NCBI RefSeq assembly: GCF_001522545.3
Contig: NC_031774.1
Location: 49,469,022-49,533,021, forward strand
Direction of reading: 5' to 3'
Length of the DNA stretch: 64,000 bases
From: Parus major
Lineage: Eukaryota; Chordata; Aves; Passeriformes; Paridae
The notes under the pieces were generated by a model. That model made no database searches, was not told the origin of the DNA, and saw only the letters and a list, made by a program, of their open reading frames with translations. Position numbers and translations under genes: made by a program. Positions 34,481 through 49,000 of the stretch are shown here, piece after piece (position 1 is the stretch's first letter; each line of letters begins with the position of its first letter).

Positions 34481-37400
34481 TTTCCACACCCCTGTTCCCT
34501 CCTGTATAAAGAGGAATGACTTGAGTGCTCTCAGCTAAAACAAAATGAGGCAATCAAAGTATTTTGGGGGAAAGTAACCACAATGCATAATTGATTCTTT
34601 TTGACTGAAGAGAAGGAAGTCTTGAAGTGGCTCAGGCTGAAGGAGAGTATATGAAACGACAACCTCCTTCCTCTAAAGCAGAGGCAAGTACATTTTAATA
34701 AATATGAATGCTTAACCTGCCATCGGCCCACAATTATTTTACATGTACAAATTAAAGATGTTCTTCATTATTTAAATATATTCCAGCATTTGTTGATGTT
34801 GCCCCTTCCACAGGCTTAATTATTTAACATCCCTTTATAAGAATGAATATCTTAATAATAAGGACTGTTGGAATATAAATTTTAAAAATAAAAAAGGTTT
34901 CTTTCCAAAAGATCCCAGAGTATGCAGTGATATTTGTTGTGGAAGAGCTCCCCCTTACTACTTCAGTCTCATCTTTGCAAAAAGCACCAAAAAAAGCTAT
35001 CAAGCATGGGGGATTCTTTGCTGCAATGATAACAGGACATGAAACACAGGCACTCTCAAATAGAGTTAGAACGAGAGACTGAAATATTTTGACTGCTCGG
35101 TGCTATTGCTATTTTTAGCATCAAGGGAGAGAGGATCTCTTTGTCTTTCACCAAAATCCACATGTTCAAAGCCACATGTTCTGTACTGCACTTAAACAGA
35201 GAAATTATACTGTCACAGTGAGAAAAGTGAACTGGACCATGCAGGTAAAACACTCTACAGGTTTGGATTATTTCTTTTTAAGATACCTACAGAAAGTAGC
35301 AAGAAAGGGAGTTACTTTGTGCCAAGTTGAGGAGCCACATTAAAACATCTCTACAGCCAAAGTAAAAATATATAAACTCATTAAGGTAATTGAAAGCATA
35401 CACAAAATCCTGTTATTTTATTATCTCATCTTTGAGATGTTTTGCTATTACAAGAATTTAATTCCCGGTAATCAACTGGATGTAAGCAGGAACAGAAAAC
35501 AGACAAAACACTGAAATTAAGTTGGAAATTATTATGAAAGTTAAAGAAGGGGACACTGATAAGGGCACAGCTATGAATTAAAAATGCTACTGAGTCCTTG
35601 CATGTGCCACATCAAGGGTATGCAACATTAATATGGTTTTGCCTACTGGATTTTAGGCTGGCAATTTCTCGCATGTGGATCCTGCTGCAATTAACCTTAA
35701 TGAGCCACAATACTGCAATGGTGAGTATTCTCAGTAGCTTGAGCAGAACTATATCCTACTGTATTTCCCACAAAACATAACCCACACTTCTCATGAACTT
35801 GGGTACATTACCAAGAGAAGATCAAATCACCAGCGAGGTATCCTACAGCATGGGGCAGATCCTGAATGCACATTAGAGCAATGCAAGAGCTAATTAGCGG
35901 CAGCACCCAGGGCCCTGAAGGAAAGCACTGTACAGCATGTGAGTGACTCAGCAAAGACAGAAACACAAGTAGAGAGAAAGTATTACCAGGATCACTTCAA
36001 AGTCCTGAGTAAAGAGTACAAAAGGGCTCAGTGCTTGTGTGAGTAGAGGAAGACGATGAGGAGTTCTGAAGGTGTGAATTTCTCAGATTCATCCCTCTAA
36101 GCAATCTTGAAAGGTTTGCTTCTCCACCCACCCTTCCTCAACCTGAGAGCAGGGTTCAGTTCACATACAACCTTGTGAACTGGACCCTGCAGGGTTTGAA
36201 CAGTTCTAGACAAAACTGTAGCAATGGAAATTAAATGGGTGTTTTGTGATAGCTGACAAACTAGGTTACCTCTCTCCAACTGTGAAGTGCATCCACCCTA
36301 CAAGGTATGTTTCCTCCACTTTCCACACAGATCTAAGAGGGCATCCATAACACCCCAGGGCTGAGTGACCCATGCCTGGACTTTCATATCCTATTTGTAA
36401 TCTAGCTAGGATACCCAGGACATGGAAGAGACAACTGGAAATCTTTTCTTATGTCTATCACGTTAAAAATGCTCTTTGATGTACTGTACCAGCCAAGCAA
36501 TTCAGTCAACATGTAAAGCCCACTTCTTCTCACAGACCACATATCCTATCTTACAGATCTGACTTGGTTAAAGTTAAAACAAGTCAGAAGACAATAACCT
36601 AGAGCTGCTCAGAACATTTTTATCAAGCATTCTTGACAGCTAATATGACCTGTGTTAAGAGCTGAGTTTCAGTAAAGTTTCATTCAGAAAGACTGAGAAA
36701 GAGAGTGGTCCTGAGCCCCATGTTCAACTCCTCTTGTCAGACTACAAACCAAGTGACAGAAAAATGCTGAAATACTATTGGTACTTACCCAGAAGTCATC
36801 AGATATAAAATACTGAGTGTTTGCCTAACAAACTGAAAACAAAGCTTAATTTCTCAGTAATCTCTACATTTGGGTTTCATTCCAGTAGAAAAAAAACCCA
36901 CAATTTCAAACCTTAATAATTTTGCAAAGTGAACATTTGCTATTTTTAATTCTTAGGATGCAAACCCTTATGAAAAACCTACAGAAGTCACCATGAAGTT
37001 TCTGGTGGGTTTTACAGCCTACGGTTTCATTTGTAGATCATGTGGGTTTTTTTCAGAACACTATTGCTAGTATCTGAAAAGTGAAAGAAGATTAATTTTT
37101 CTAGGCAATTTCAAGATTTTATATCACTATGAAGTTCAGGTTTCCACAACAAAAAGCCAAGGAAAGAATATTAATAAATTAGTAACATACAGGAAACATA
37201 AAATATACATCTACAATTCCTTGAATTACAGAGACCAATCAAAGCTCAGACAACTTGGAAGCATGAGCCAACACCAATTTCTTTTTTACTCTTTGTTTTT
37301 ACTCAGCAAAGCATAGTTTGTACCCTGTAGGGTGAAACTTTTATTATACTCCCTAGGGAAGAAGCACCAGCTTGCTGAAGTCACTTGTTCGCTTCTGGCT

Positions 37401-40400
37401 AAATCACCACTCCCTTCTTCAAGGTGAGGAGAGAGGGCAATATCACCATAAAGCACTATCGAGATCTCAACAACTTCAAGAGACTCCAAACCAGCCTCTC
37501 AGGGCTGGTAGTAAACTGCATCGCCTGAGGGAGGGTAGCAATACAATCTAGAGACTTCTTCAGGGCTGACAACTGTATCACTGCAGTCAGATGCAATTAC
37601 AGAGCTGGAGCAGCCAGCAGGAAAGGGGGTTGACAGTGACCAAGAAAGTGGAAAGGCCTGGGAGAAAGCAGACCAAACATTAGTAATGCAGAGTCAGTGC
37701 CTGCATTGCTAAATCCATGCGTTACACAAAGGGCCTCCTTTGGCAACCACTGCTCAAGATGACTAACGTTCGCTCATGCTGACTTCAACGAAAATTAAGT
37801 GCCTGAGAAACTGCTACCTAGGGTGAGGAAGGGTATGTCCACATGGTACCTGGCAGGCTGACAAAGGCTCACCCTGCCTGCACTCCAGCCAGGCCAGGCA
37901 CAAGCCAGCCCCAGCACAGAGGACCTGTAGCTGTGGTTAGTACAACCCCAAACCCGAGCTAACCAGCCCTGCAGAGAAACGGGGCTGGGGCTCAACATCC
38001 TCGCTCAGGCAGCTGTACAGCTTCCGCTGGAGGCTGGCTGGGGTCCAGTTTGCTTGAAGCATGGGCAGAGCAAGCTCATGTCTGCTTGCAAAATACTGTG
38101 CACACCTACCTGCACACAGACCTGACTTTCGCCCAGGAGGTTGAAGAAATGAGGAAAACTCACATAAAGCAGACATCATGGATTCTTGGCTTCTTCAAAA
38201 CCTCACACTCTAGAGCCAAACTTGGTTTGTCTTCTTAGCAGGCTCCAGGTACTAAATACTTAACCTCAACTAAATAAAATTAATTGCATTTAAATCTTTC
38301 AGGTCCCCTCTTTTTAGTTTTTTTATTTTTTTTAATTTATTTCATATATTCTCAATTACAGTAAAAGTTAAAACCCATTATTTGATCCAAAATACTCCAG
38401 TATCTCCATGCCTAAGCAAGAATTGTAGATGTACGTCTGTCATGCATTTCAATTCTGACTACTTTGGGCCAAAATACTCTTACCTTCTGCAAGATAATTT
38501 GATGACTGCTGACCTGGATTATGGGCCTAATCCAAACCCAAAGCAAACCACTTTCAGCAGTAAATTCATTTTATGCCTTTTGTTCATGTAGCAACGTGAC
38601 CAGACCAGATTTCTAGAGGCTGGGAACTTATTAACTAAGTTTGTGCCCAAGCCCTTTGTTTTTTTCCTGCCTGTAAAATGGTCATACACACCTGTGAGGG
38701 CTGATTAGGAGAAACCACAAAGATGAACGATGCTACACAATCTCAGGCAAGTTGCAGCAATTTTAAGGATTATCGCTCCACTTCTAAACCACCAAAATTC
38801 TACACTTCAGAGATCAGACCAATCAAGAACTAACACACTTTCTGACCCATATATAACTTAAATCCTTAGAAATCTACATGTCAACATGGTAACCACTATA
38901 AGTAACAAATCTGGACACTTTACCCTGGCGCTTTCCAATCAAGCCAGATTGCTACACCCCTTTCCAAAAATAATGACTAATTAAATGACTAAGAGGGATG
39001 GGTAACTGAAAAGAAGAGGCTGCAGGAATGACACAATACTGTGAAGTATTAATTCTATCAGGGAAACTGGCACTGTATGAGTATTTTTTATCTTTTCTCT
39101 TTGAGAACAGAATGCTAACCCAGCCTGGTCATTTTATTGCATTGGGGAGGGAAATTCCTCCTTGCAGCAGGAACCACAAAGGAAAAAGTAAAGTAATCCA
39201 GTGGAGAAACAAAATGTTAAAGCAAGCCTGTGCATTAGAACTTAAAGTAGGACTGAGAAAGGTGGCAAATACAACTGCATCAGAACCTTCTCTTGCTTTT
39301 TATGGTACAAAAGATGTGAGAGAAGTGAGACAAGAGCATGGCAATTGCAAAAATGAATGGACTGTTCCAGACTTCCTCTTACTGCCCTTGTCAAAATGCC
39401 CTGTTGTCTCCTGAAATACAACTTAACAGCAGTCAGGGAGCAAGCAACCTGACCTAATGCTTCCTGAATCAATAAAAGCTGATTCTCCAGATAACTTCTA
39501 GGGACTTCATCTATGTCCTTCTCTGAAAGAGTTCATTTATTCTCTCACTATTTGAACATATTTCTTCTTAGAATGGATCTCGATGGGTTCAGTTTCTCTG
39601 AACATACAAGTCTACTCACAATAATCCTGTTTGGGTTCTTGCACTGCTTGCTTTACCCACAAAACTCTTTTCCTGAGATTAAGCCTCACAAATCCCCACT
39701 GCAGCCACAGGTCACAGAGAGATGGTATGGTGTGGGCAGCAGCAAGAAAACACAGTTTTCACTGTCTTCCTACTTCATCCCTTGAACTACAAAATTACCC
39801 CTTCTGTAATGATTTGGATTTTATTGTTTATTGTTTGCTCACTCTTCAAATTAGAAGGGACCTGGGCTCCTCGGAATGAAATGTTCTAGGAAAGTACTTT
39901 GTTGTTGTTGTTATTATCATTAAGATTATTCACAAATAGAAGTGTAAAGGTAGATTCAGAGCAAGTTCTTCTGAGGGTCATGTGTTTTCCAGGCATCCAT
40001 CCATGCTTTAATATAGTATTAAGGTGTGAACAGGGAAAAACCATGTACCCAGTCAGTGCTGTGTTTAAGTGGCCTGCCAATTCCAGCTAATCACCAAGTT
40101 ATTTACTTCCAGTTTATTAGGCCGAAACTGCCACTAGCTGTTGGCAGCCTCTAATATATACATCTCACTTTCCTGGGGTCTCTTCAAGCACTGCTGTAAT
40201 AAAAAAGCCATTTCTTCCAGTTTCAGATGCAGGAATTAACACACAGAGCACCTCACAAGGCCAAGGCAAATTCTGATCTCAGTTACAAATGTGCAACCCC
40301 ATTGATTTCCAGTGGCTTAATTTGCAATGGTCTTGAGCTGCCGTACCTGAGAGCACAATTTCATCCACTGTTTTCACAGAGAGGAGTAACAGCAGTACCT

Positions 40401-43400
40401 CTTATATATTTGTGAGTATTTTAAACAAAGTAACAGTTGGATAAACATCAATCACTATCAATGGCCCTCAGACTCATTTACATCACATCCAATAAAACCC
40501 TGGACAAGCAATTCATCAAAAATTAGCCTAAATTATTTGCATTCATTTTATATACTTCAGTAGCTTTTTATTATTTTTAGTATTTGAGCACCTCAGAAAC
40601 TTCCACATCTTTATCCTCATAATATTCCCATCCAAGACTGAAGAGCTGGAATTCCTTACTGAAGTGGGAGGCTTACCATGAAGAAATTAAAGAATTTCTC
40701 CAAGATCACGGGAGAAATTCAACAAAGGCTTAGATTTAAATTTTCCAAGCCACAGAAAATAGGACAGGAAATGCAAGAATCTTCTCTTTATCAATGCTTT
40801 TCACTGGATAACAATAAAAACATACAGCAAATTCTCACATTCTCTCACAATATTTTTCAATGTGGATATTCCTATTTTAGCCAGATACAGGGTCCTTACA
40901 TTGAGATCACTGGGTACCCCTAGACAAGAACATTTTATTTTCTCCCACCTGTAAAGAGAGCCTGCTGTTGGTCTCCTAAAGCTGTTTTTTCCAAGGAACA
41001 CTCCCTGTGCGGTGTTTTCCTTTGATTTAGATGCATGATTAAACCTTACAGCCATGCCTGCAGTTGTGTAAGGCCAACAGAGTATTTGTCCATGCAGAGC
41101 AAACATGAGATTCCTGATGCTAAGCCTGAGGTGTGCACTCAGCTATGAGCACCACGTGAAGTTCCCAACCCCATTACACCTTCCCACTGCCAACATCAGG
41201 GAGTTCCACAATTTGCCCAGGGCCAGGCACACCTTTATTCAGAGGAAAACCTGCTTAAGAAGCAGCCAGAGAAAACCAATACTTACTCATAGCACATGTG
41301 TACTTGCTCAAGTGACCACTTCCAGAAACAATAAAATACTGCAGACAAGCCCTGTCCTGCAAAAATTACACACTCACAGCTCATTCTGCAGCCTGAGTTC
41401 ATTGCAATGAGGAAAGTCACCATGTCATAAAGGATACCTCCCTTTTCTTAAAGATACTTTCTCATACTCCACATAAAGATATAGAAGCAACCAGTCAGGA
41501 GACCTGATAAAAAGAAATTTCAATATATATTGCTGACTGCATGGTCAGCTGTGCTCCATCCCTTGACTTCAGTCCTGACTCTTCTCCAAAGAAGTGAAGT
41601 TTGCCATGCACTACAGGGTGATCAATAATTGTATCAGCTACATGAGTAACTCACCAGCTCAATTTAGGACAGTCATATTTGCACCAATTCCATTTCCTCC
41701 CTATAAGAAAATAAAAGCTAAGAAGAAGGTGGAGAAAGTAAGAGAAGTAAAGGAAGACAAAAATCGGATTTTGTTTTTTAGTAACTTGAAAGTATGTTCT
41801 AATAGGGAGAGAGTTACCATTTATTTTGTTTTGGTCCACTTTCTGATTTCCAGTCGTTTTGTAAGATATATCAGCTGGGAATTGTTGACATCATAGCACA
41901 GTCAGGTAAATTTAGGTCAGGGAAAATCATCAAGAATAATCTGAAAGGCCAGGTTTTACACCAGTAAAGTATAGTTACTTTAACTGAAAAAGTCTCACTG
42001 CTCAGATCAATACTGGTTTTAAAAGAAACAAAACCACCAAAACACAAATAGTTATATTTGGAATTATTGTTTTTATAGTTACACCCTAAATGAAAAAAAA
42101 CCAGCTTGAAAAAAACATTCTCTTCTCTGTTATCATGTGGCTGCTGTATGCAGAGCCCCACAGGGGCTCCAGGGGAACAGAAGGTCATACTGGAAGTACT
42201 CTTCTTTGCTGTAATTTTGACATGACTACAGTACAAAAGCTGACATAGACAGAGCTCTGGGATGCCAGTACCTGTCCTTCTCCATGACTCCAAACCCTTT
42301 CTCTGTCCCTTTTTTCTTCCATCTCCCCTCCTCTCTCTCGTTCCCTCTCCTGCCATGCACACATCCTAGGTCAGCCTGATTTATTGACGTCAAGGAAGAG
42401 TTATGTTGGTCTTTACATCTCCGTCTGTCCTGAAATAGCTTTCTTGTCACAGATATTACCTGAATAGCAATTTAACAAACAATAAAAATGCAAAAGCTAT
42501 TCCACACACACACACACAAACACACACACACAAAAAAAAACCAAAAAAAAAAAACAACAGTGACTAAATCTGTTGCTTTCTCTCTAGCTCACAGTAATAC
42601 TGATAAGCATTTTAAAACTACTCGAAATTAAAAAAACAAAACAAAAACAAAAAAACTGCTGGAATTTTTAAAAGATGTTTTACAAAGAAAGCACTCTGTT
42701 TTTTGGAAACACTGACAGTCCTACTGCCATTATCAGAATTTCCTGCCGTTGGCCAAAATGTCTCCTCTGTGCACTGGCCACTAACCTGCTGTGACACAGT
42801 GGCTGGGAAGGTGAACTCCAGCAGCCCAGAGAACACAAGAGAGCATCGCTTTTTGAAAGGGCTGCAAAGCATCTTTACTAAACTGAAGAGACCATGCAAA
42901 AAGGGTCTGTGCCTGCTTTTATCTAAAAAGCTGTTGCACTTATTGTGTGCAGTTCACGTCAAAGTTGCCTGGATGATACAAAACCTGATCCTGTGCCCAG
43001 GTAATTTAGTCTTTTGCTGTCTGCTCTCCATAGATCTGCATGAGTTCAAGCTAGCAAACTCTGAAAAGCATTTGGCCTGGCTTGCCAGGAATGCCTGAGC
43101 ACCTAGCCAGACCACCAATAGCAAAGACAGTATCAGCTTTAGTTTGGTTTTGTCAGGTGGTTTTTCAGGGGTTGAGTTCACTTCAGAATCAGCACTGTGC
43201 ACACAATGCACTAGAAACTTTCCAGTCCTTGGACAATATACCAGCACTACGCCCTGAGTGAAAACTCAGAGACAAAGTCCTTCTCAACAATTCACAGTGC
43301 CTTCCCCTGAACTGGAGTTTGTCGAGTGCTTCTGACAATTTGAGGATAACACTGTCTTGTGTACAGATATTTCACAAGCAGAGAAAAAACCTAGCTGGTA

Positions 43401-45755
43401 TATTTTATTTGCTAACTGTTCACTCTGCTCGTGATAGGTGTGTGACTCTGAACTGTGTTTGGCATCTAACATCTCTCTTTTGATAGATAGCAGTCTCTCG
43501 GCAGCTTGCTCTCTGAGCCAGTGCAGGCAAGGAATGGGCAGCACACGTTCATCAAACTAACATCTGCTTTCAGTTCTCATTTATAGATATGGAATCCTTT
43601 CAACTGGACATTAATCATTCTCTACAGCAGCAATTAGATACTTGAGACAGATCAGAACAAATCAAATTAGCCTTATTTATTAAACAAAAAAATCCTAAGG
43701 AGTAAATAAAAAGGATGGCAGACCATCCTGTGTGTATCAACATAAAAAGGAAATTAAGATAGTGACACACAGGAGTCTAAAAGCTTTCAGGTGCTATTTT
43801 CAAAGCCTCAACTGTAACCAAATAGCAGAGGGCTCTACTGTAGAATGCCTTATGGATTATATTAGCAATAAGGTATAATTGAAAGGATTATCATGAATGT
43901 AATGTTTCCCTTCCAAAAATTCCAGGAATGCAAAAATTAGTCTCATGTGCACTGCATGACTCATGTTTTTAATGCTGGAGCTTCATTTTCACTCATGAGG
44001 AATTCAGGCTCAGGGAAATGATACCACAGAAATTCTCATTGAATTGACAAAGGAAAATCTTTCTTTTGCTACAGCTAAACAAAGCCTAGGAGAATTGTGT
44101 CGTTAGAGAGACTGTCTTGGTTTAGCTTCAGGCAATGGACATCCTGCACACCAAGAAGAGACACTGCTGTCCTTGAGGGATCAAATGGATTGCCCTAAAG
44201 AGCTCAAATTCTACAGATTTGGCTCAAACCAAGCAAAGCAGCTTCCTCTTTCTGGATTTCCCCAGCTTAACACGGCAGATAGCTTTAAGCAGGCAAGGTG
44301 AGGAACCCTGCCACATTTGCATGGAAATTAGTAGCAAAACATTTGTAAGTCACAAGGTGAACAGACTGCTCATGGGGAAGGTGCACAGTTATCCACCAAG
44401 CACCTGATATTCTCTCCCTCTTTCCTTAATCTGCTTTTTTCCAAAAGTCACTTTTATTTTTTACTGAGAAAACATTTCAACGTATTCATTAGAGATAACT
44501 AGCACTGCCTAAGTGAAGAAGAGTTCCCAACATCTAGATTACATGTATCAGCAGCATTCCAGGGCTGTCTTTTACAATGGAAGCTAAATGTTAGCAGATG
44601 AGAAGTTTCATGAAAGAATATGTTGGAGAACAGGAAACAGGGTTTTGCCATCCAAAACCAAAATGATCCTCATCTGCTGGTGCCACAGATCGTAAAGCTG
44701 ATCATCTGCTCTCATCCAGAAAGCCCCATCCCACGCTGGGCTGCCTTTGCTGCTGGAGAGGACTAGGGTGGGACAAGCAGGTCTGGAGGAAATGTGATTC
44801 TGCTGCACGCCTTGGAAAGCTGTGCTGCTTTATCGCCTTTGTTCTCAGCATCTGTTCAGGGTGTCCAGGGGTGGGATGCATGGGAAGGAGGAAGACACTT
44901 TTTCCAATGAACCTACATCCAGAGCCACTCATGCTGATCCTTCAATCTCCCTTCCTCAACTCTACATACACCTGACTAATAACAGCAGAGATACCATCTG
45001 GGGTTAGCTCATTATGTGTTTATTACTCCTTTGTTTACTTCTTCATAAATATGAGCTGTTGCTACCTGTGCGAGCCTGTGCATCTAGCCCAGTTCTGGTG
45101 AGCCTTAAAAGCCCCAAATTGAAAATAGCCTAAAGATGTGAGAAATCACAGCCAGCATCACCACCAGTTAGCTAAGGTATGGAAAGAGAACATCGCAACA
45201 TGCAACATGTAGGCTTGGGTTTATATTTAAGATTTCCTGGCTCGAAGGTACCGTGTTAGGTGGTTAGATGTGGTTATAAATGGAAGCACCTGCTGACATT
45301 AATCACAGTAATTTGGCAATGTGGCTACCAATGCAAAATTACAAAAGGGACAGGCACCTTGAAAACCTAAGTCCAGTTTATCATTGGCCAGATCAATTAT
45401 CAGACAGAGAGAATAACTTTCCTCTGTGCTCTGTGATCTCATGCAAATGGAGATCTGAGGAAGAGAGGGAGGAAGGGACCATGTTTTTTTATTTGACTGG
45501 ATTTTTCATTTGGTTCAGTGTAACTTTAAGAAATATTAATCTGCTCCTTCATTTAATTTCATCTGTACCACTGGCCAAGAGAAATGCACTAATTTATAAG
45601 TTGAAGCAAGCCTTGAGATAATGTCACCCACCATTCATCCAAATTTGTCACTAGCATCCCATTAAAGCCATAATTATTTTTTAATTAAAACTAAGGAAGC
45701 TGGCATGTGTGTGCCTACTTTATACATCTGTTATGGGTTAAAATAGCTTTTAAAA
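34480..45755. other. Intronic sequence without recognised gene
   Basis: Eleven kilobases of ordinary intron. A GC-richer patch lies near 37800-38060 (repeated CAGCC/GGCCAGG words). ORFs of up to 163 codons, for example minus 41871-42362, are low-complexity or overlap others in alternative frames and show no domain. Confidence 0.55.
42503..42554. repeat. CA microsatellite with A-tract
   Basis: (CA)n interrupted once by AA, followed by two A-runs. A polymorphic simple repeat. Confidence 0.93.
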
Positions 45756-46000
45756 AATGTTTCTTTAGACCGCAGTCTTTTGTGGCCATGGCCAATGCCA
45801 AAGAAAACGCAAACTTGCTTATTTTCTCCATGGGGCGCAACACTGCCTATGTGTGCCTGAACAGATTCGACTGGCCGTGAAAAGAATTCTAAATAAAACA
45901 CAAACATGGAATTTGGCAACGCCACAGAAGCGAGCTTAAGACTAATTCCAGCATGCGGACGGCTCTCACACAGCAAGTCTGGCTCCACTATAAATGAAAC
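45755..46000. promoter_or_regulatory. Candidate conserved non-coding element with RUNX-type site
   Basis: The block contains AGACCGCAGTC (RUNX core ACCGCA), TTGTGGCCATGGCCAATG (CCAAT), GCCAAAGAAAACGC and several CpGs. RUNX proteins are known regulators of BCL11B in T cells, but a single core motif is weak evidence. Confidence 0.3.
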
Positions 46001-49000
46001 CAGGCTCTGTAAAATCGCCAGTAAAGTTTGAGTTAGGATTTAAAGAGACAGCACTCTTATTCCAAGGTTTAAGGGGGAAAAACACACACGTGCAGGCACA
46101 CACACACATACCCCAGCTTATTAAGGAAATTCATGCTGGCTCAGTAAGTCTGTACGTTGAAAACTGTGTTTATTTTCAGCAGTCATTTCCATTTTAAAAA
46201 ATGTGAAGTTAAAAAAAAAAAAACACTAAAAAGAACAATTTCACTTTAGACTTGTGTTTTAGAAAAAGAGTGGAGTAATTATGACTTCAGGGACCACTGG
46301 TAGTGACAGCAATGAATGAAGGACCAACCTGATGGAAAAATTGAAATGTTATATATAAAATAAAAAAATAAATATGAATGTCCAGGGCAGAGCAGGGGAA
46401 GGGAAAGGTGCAGATGGGCAGAAGCTCCATGGACAGGGTGGGCCTGGGACACAGAGCATCCTGTTCCCAGCAGACAGCCAGCAAGCAGGATGGTGACTCA
46501 CTGAGACTTGCTGGGAGGGAGCTATATGCAATACAGCTCCATGCTGCTGTGTAGATGGAGAAATCTAAGCCTGGGGCAATGAAATCCCCTGGGAAATACC
46601 TCCCCAGCAGTGCCAGCCAGTCCCAGAGAGCAAAGACATCTGTGAAGAAAGACTGAGGAGAAAGTGAAAAACAGCTTTCGCTCATCTTTACCTATTAAGG
46701 AGAATACAAATTTAAGAAATCTCAGTTTAAAATCACAAGACACAGCCTGACAAACTTAGACAGGAAGGGCAAGGAGCAGATTATTTAAGCAGTAATGGTA
46801 CTGTCTCCCACACCCTTGCTCTCCCTTACAGGTCTGGATGATACCAGGTCACTGAGTTAAAATTATATCTCAAGTGCCCACCTCAAGCTCTGACCGTTGG
46901 GTTTTTTTCTCAAAAAGGAAGAGCAGAAGGGAAGATTTGCTGGGTAGACAGCTCTAAACATGGGAAGAGCTCAGACATTTATGAGTGTGCTCAACTGCAC
47001 TAATGAACAGTGACAGTGGTGATAGAGGCAGGGGCAGCATGGATGCAGCTCTCACAGCACTCTTCATGGAAAATGGGCAGGGAAAGTGTGAAGGAAATTG
47101 GGAAGGAGTTTACACCAATCTCACAGGATTGTTTTACAACTATTCCATGTATCTATTGATAATGATAATGAAGTGTTTGGCTTCAATAGACTGTGGCGCT
47201 TTTAAGATTCTACCTCAAATTTACAGTGGAGGAATTAGTTCCTTTTGAAAACAAAAATAGAGAAAGACTGATGTTTTTTGAATTAGGTTTTACAGGAAGG
47301 TAAAGTTACTCACTAGTCTTGTACTCACTGTATGTCCACACCGGTCCTGTTCCTAGTTTAATAAACAGTTCATACATTTTTATGAAGGATTTGGATTAAT
47401 CAATCCATAAACACTCAGATCTAATTTTTGGACATACTTTATATTATAAGCCTGTCTGTGCCACAATAAATTAACTTCCTGTCTCCCTATTCAACCAGAA
47501 GGGATGAAAAATAACCCAAAACTCTGTTAGAAGATGCAAACTGAAAAAAATAATTCCCCTGCAGGCAGGAGGCACTTTTTGGGTTTTACTCTCATCACCA
47601 TGGACAGTTTTAAATTATATGTATTCCCCAACATTTTGACTCTTGCTTAAATCTTGTACATCCTGGAATTCCACAGACCATGTTCACAGCTGGCAGAACA
47701 GTATAACAGCACTGAAGTCAGAAACACCTCACAGGAAGATGCTCAGCCAAGCATCCCTAGGCAGCCCCTAACCCATCTCTCAGTGGACTGTTGGCATGGC
47801 ACAGCACACCCTGGGAGCTCCACGTTTGTCACGCAGCCGTGGAAGAGAGGTAAGGACCAGGTTTAGATCCGTGTCTCACATGAAGTAATCTAGGTCAATA
47901 CAGGACATGTAAAGAGACAGTCTGACACACAGGAAGGATGGGATACTCCTCTCACATTACCAAGGGGATGTACTGAAAATAATACATTTACAGTTGGCTT
48001 AAAATAGCCAGGTGTCGTTTAAACAAGAATTAAAGCTGCAGGTATGTTGTGCAAACAGTTCTTCCCTAACCAGAGGCCCTTTATGTTAATAGCAAAGACA
48101 GTAATTTAGAAAGCACCGTTTCACAGCACAATTGCAGTGACTGTCTCCCCATCTCCTTGCTTAGTGCCTGCATTAACCTCATTCCTGAAGTCCCAGGACC
48201 TCTGACTCATACAGCTGAATTCATAAAAAATGCAAGCCTATGCTATGTGGGATTTTTGCCTGCTTCCTTCCAAGTGTGTGCTTTAGTGTCTCATTGAACC
48301 TGGCTTACCCAGCCTGTGCTATGGCGAGTTACATCAGCTGGAATGGGGGCCCAGAGAAATGGCTCAATTAAAGACAAAAACAAGAGGAAAATAAAGTTAC
48401 AAAAGGCACGTAACATATACTAGGCTACCAGATTTCTGTATGTACTGCAAAAATGCTTAGAAAAAGCCCCTCCAAAAGAAGGCAATCAGCATAAAAAGGT
48501 ATGTTGCTAACAGTTGCTCAGCTGTTTACTGCTCAGTGGAAAGAAGGACCGACATGCGGAACACAGGAACCCAGTGGGGCACACACAAGGTGCATCAGCA
48601 CGGCTTCTTTGACTCAAATCCCATTCTGAGCATAAAGCATCCCATCTGAGCATAGAACCCTTCCTTTTATCTATTTTTATAAAGCACACAGAAAACAAAA
48701 AAGCAGAGGTCCTCTGAATTAGCCTTGATGGGACACATGGTAATTTTTTTGCAGTTCTCTGGCCTAAACCTGAGCCACCCCAGGAATAAATGAAACAATT
48801 CCTCTAAAATAAATAAAATAAAATTAAGTGATTTCACTACAAGATGTACAACATCTCATTGTTCCCTCCACCTTTCCCACTCTGGCTTGTGAACTAAAGA
48901 GCAGTTCTCATCACAGCTACCTACGCCATACACCATAGCTTGCCCTACTTCCTTTGACACTGAGCATTATATTTGTGCATGAGAGATTTATCTCTGTTCT

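Noticed and set aside
41871..42362. 163-codon minus-strand frame as an extra exon or nested gene
   Set aside because: No domain, no in-phase splice sites and low-complexity start (Arg/Lys/Gly-rich); consistent with chance.
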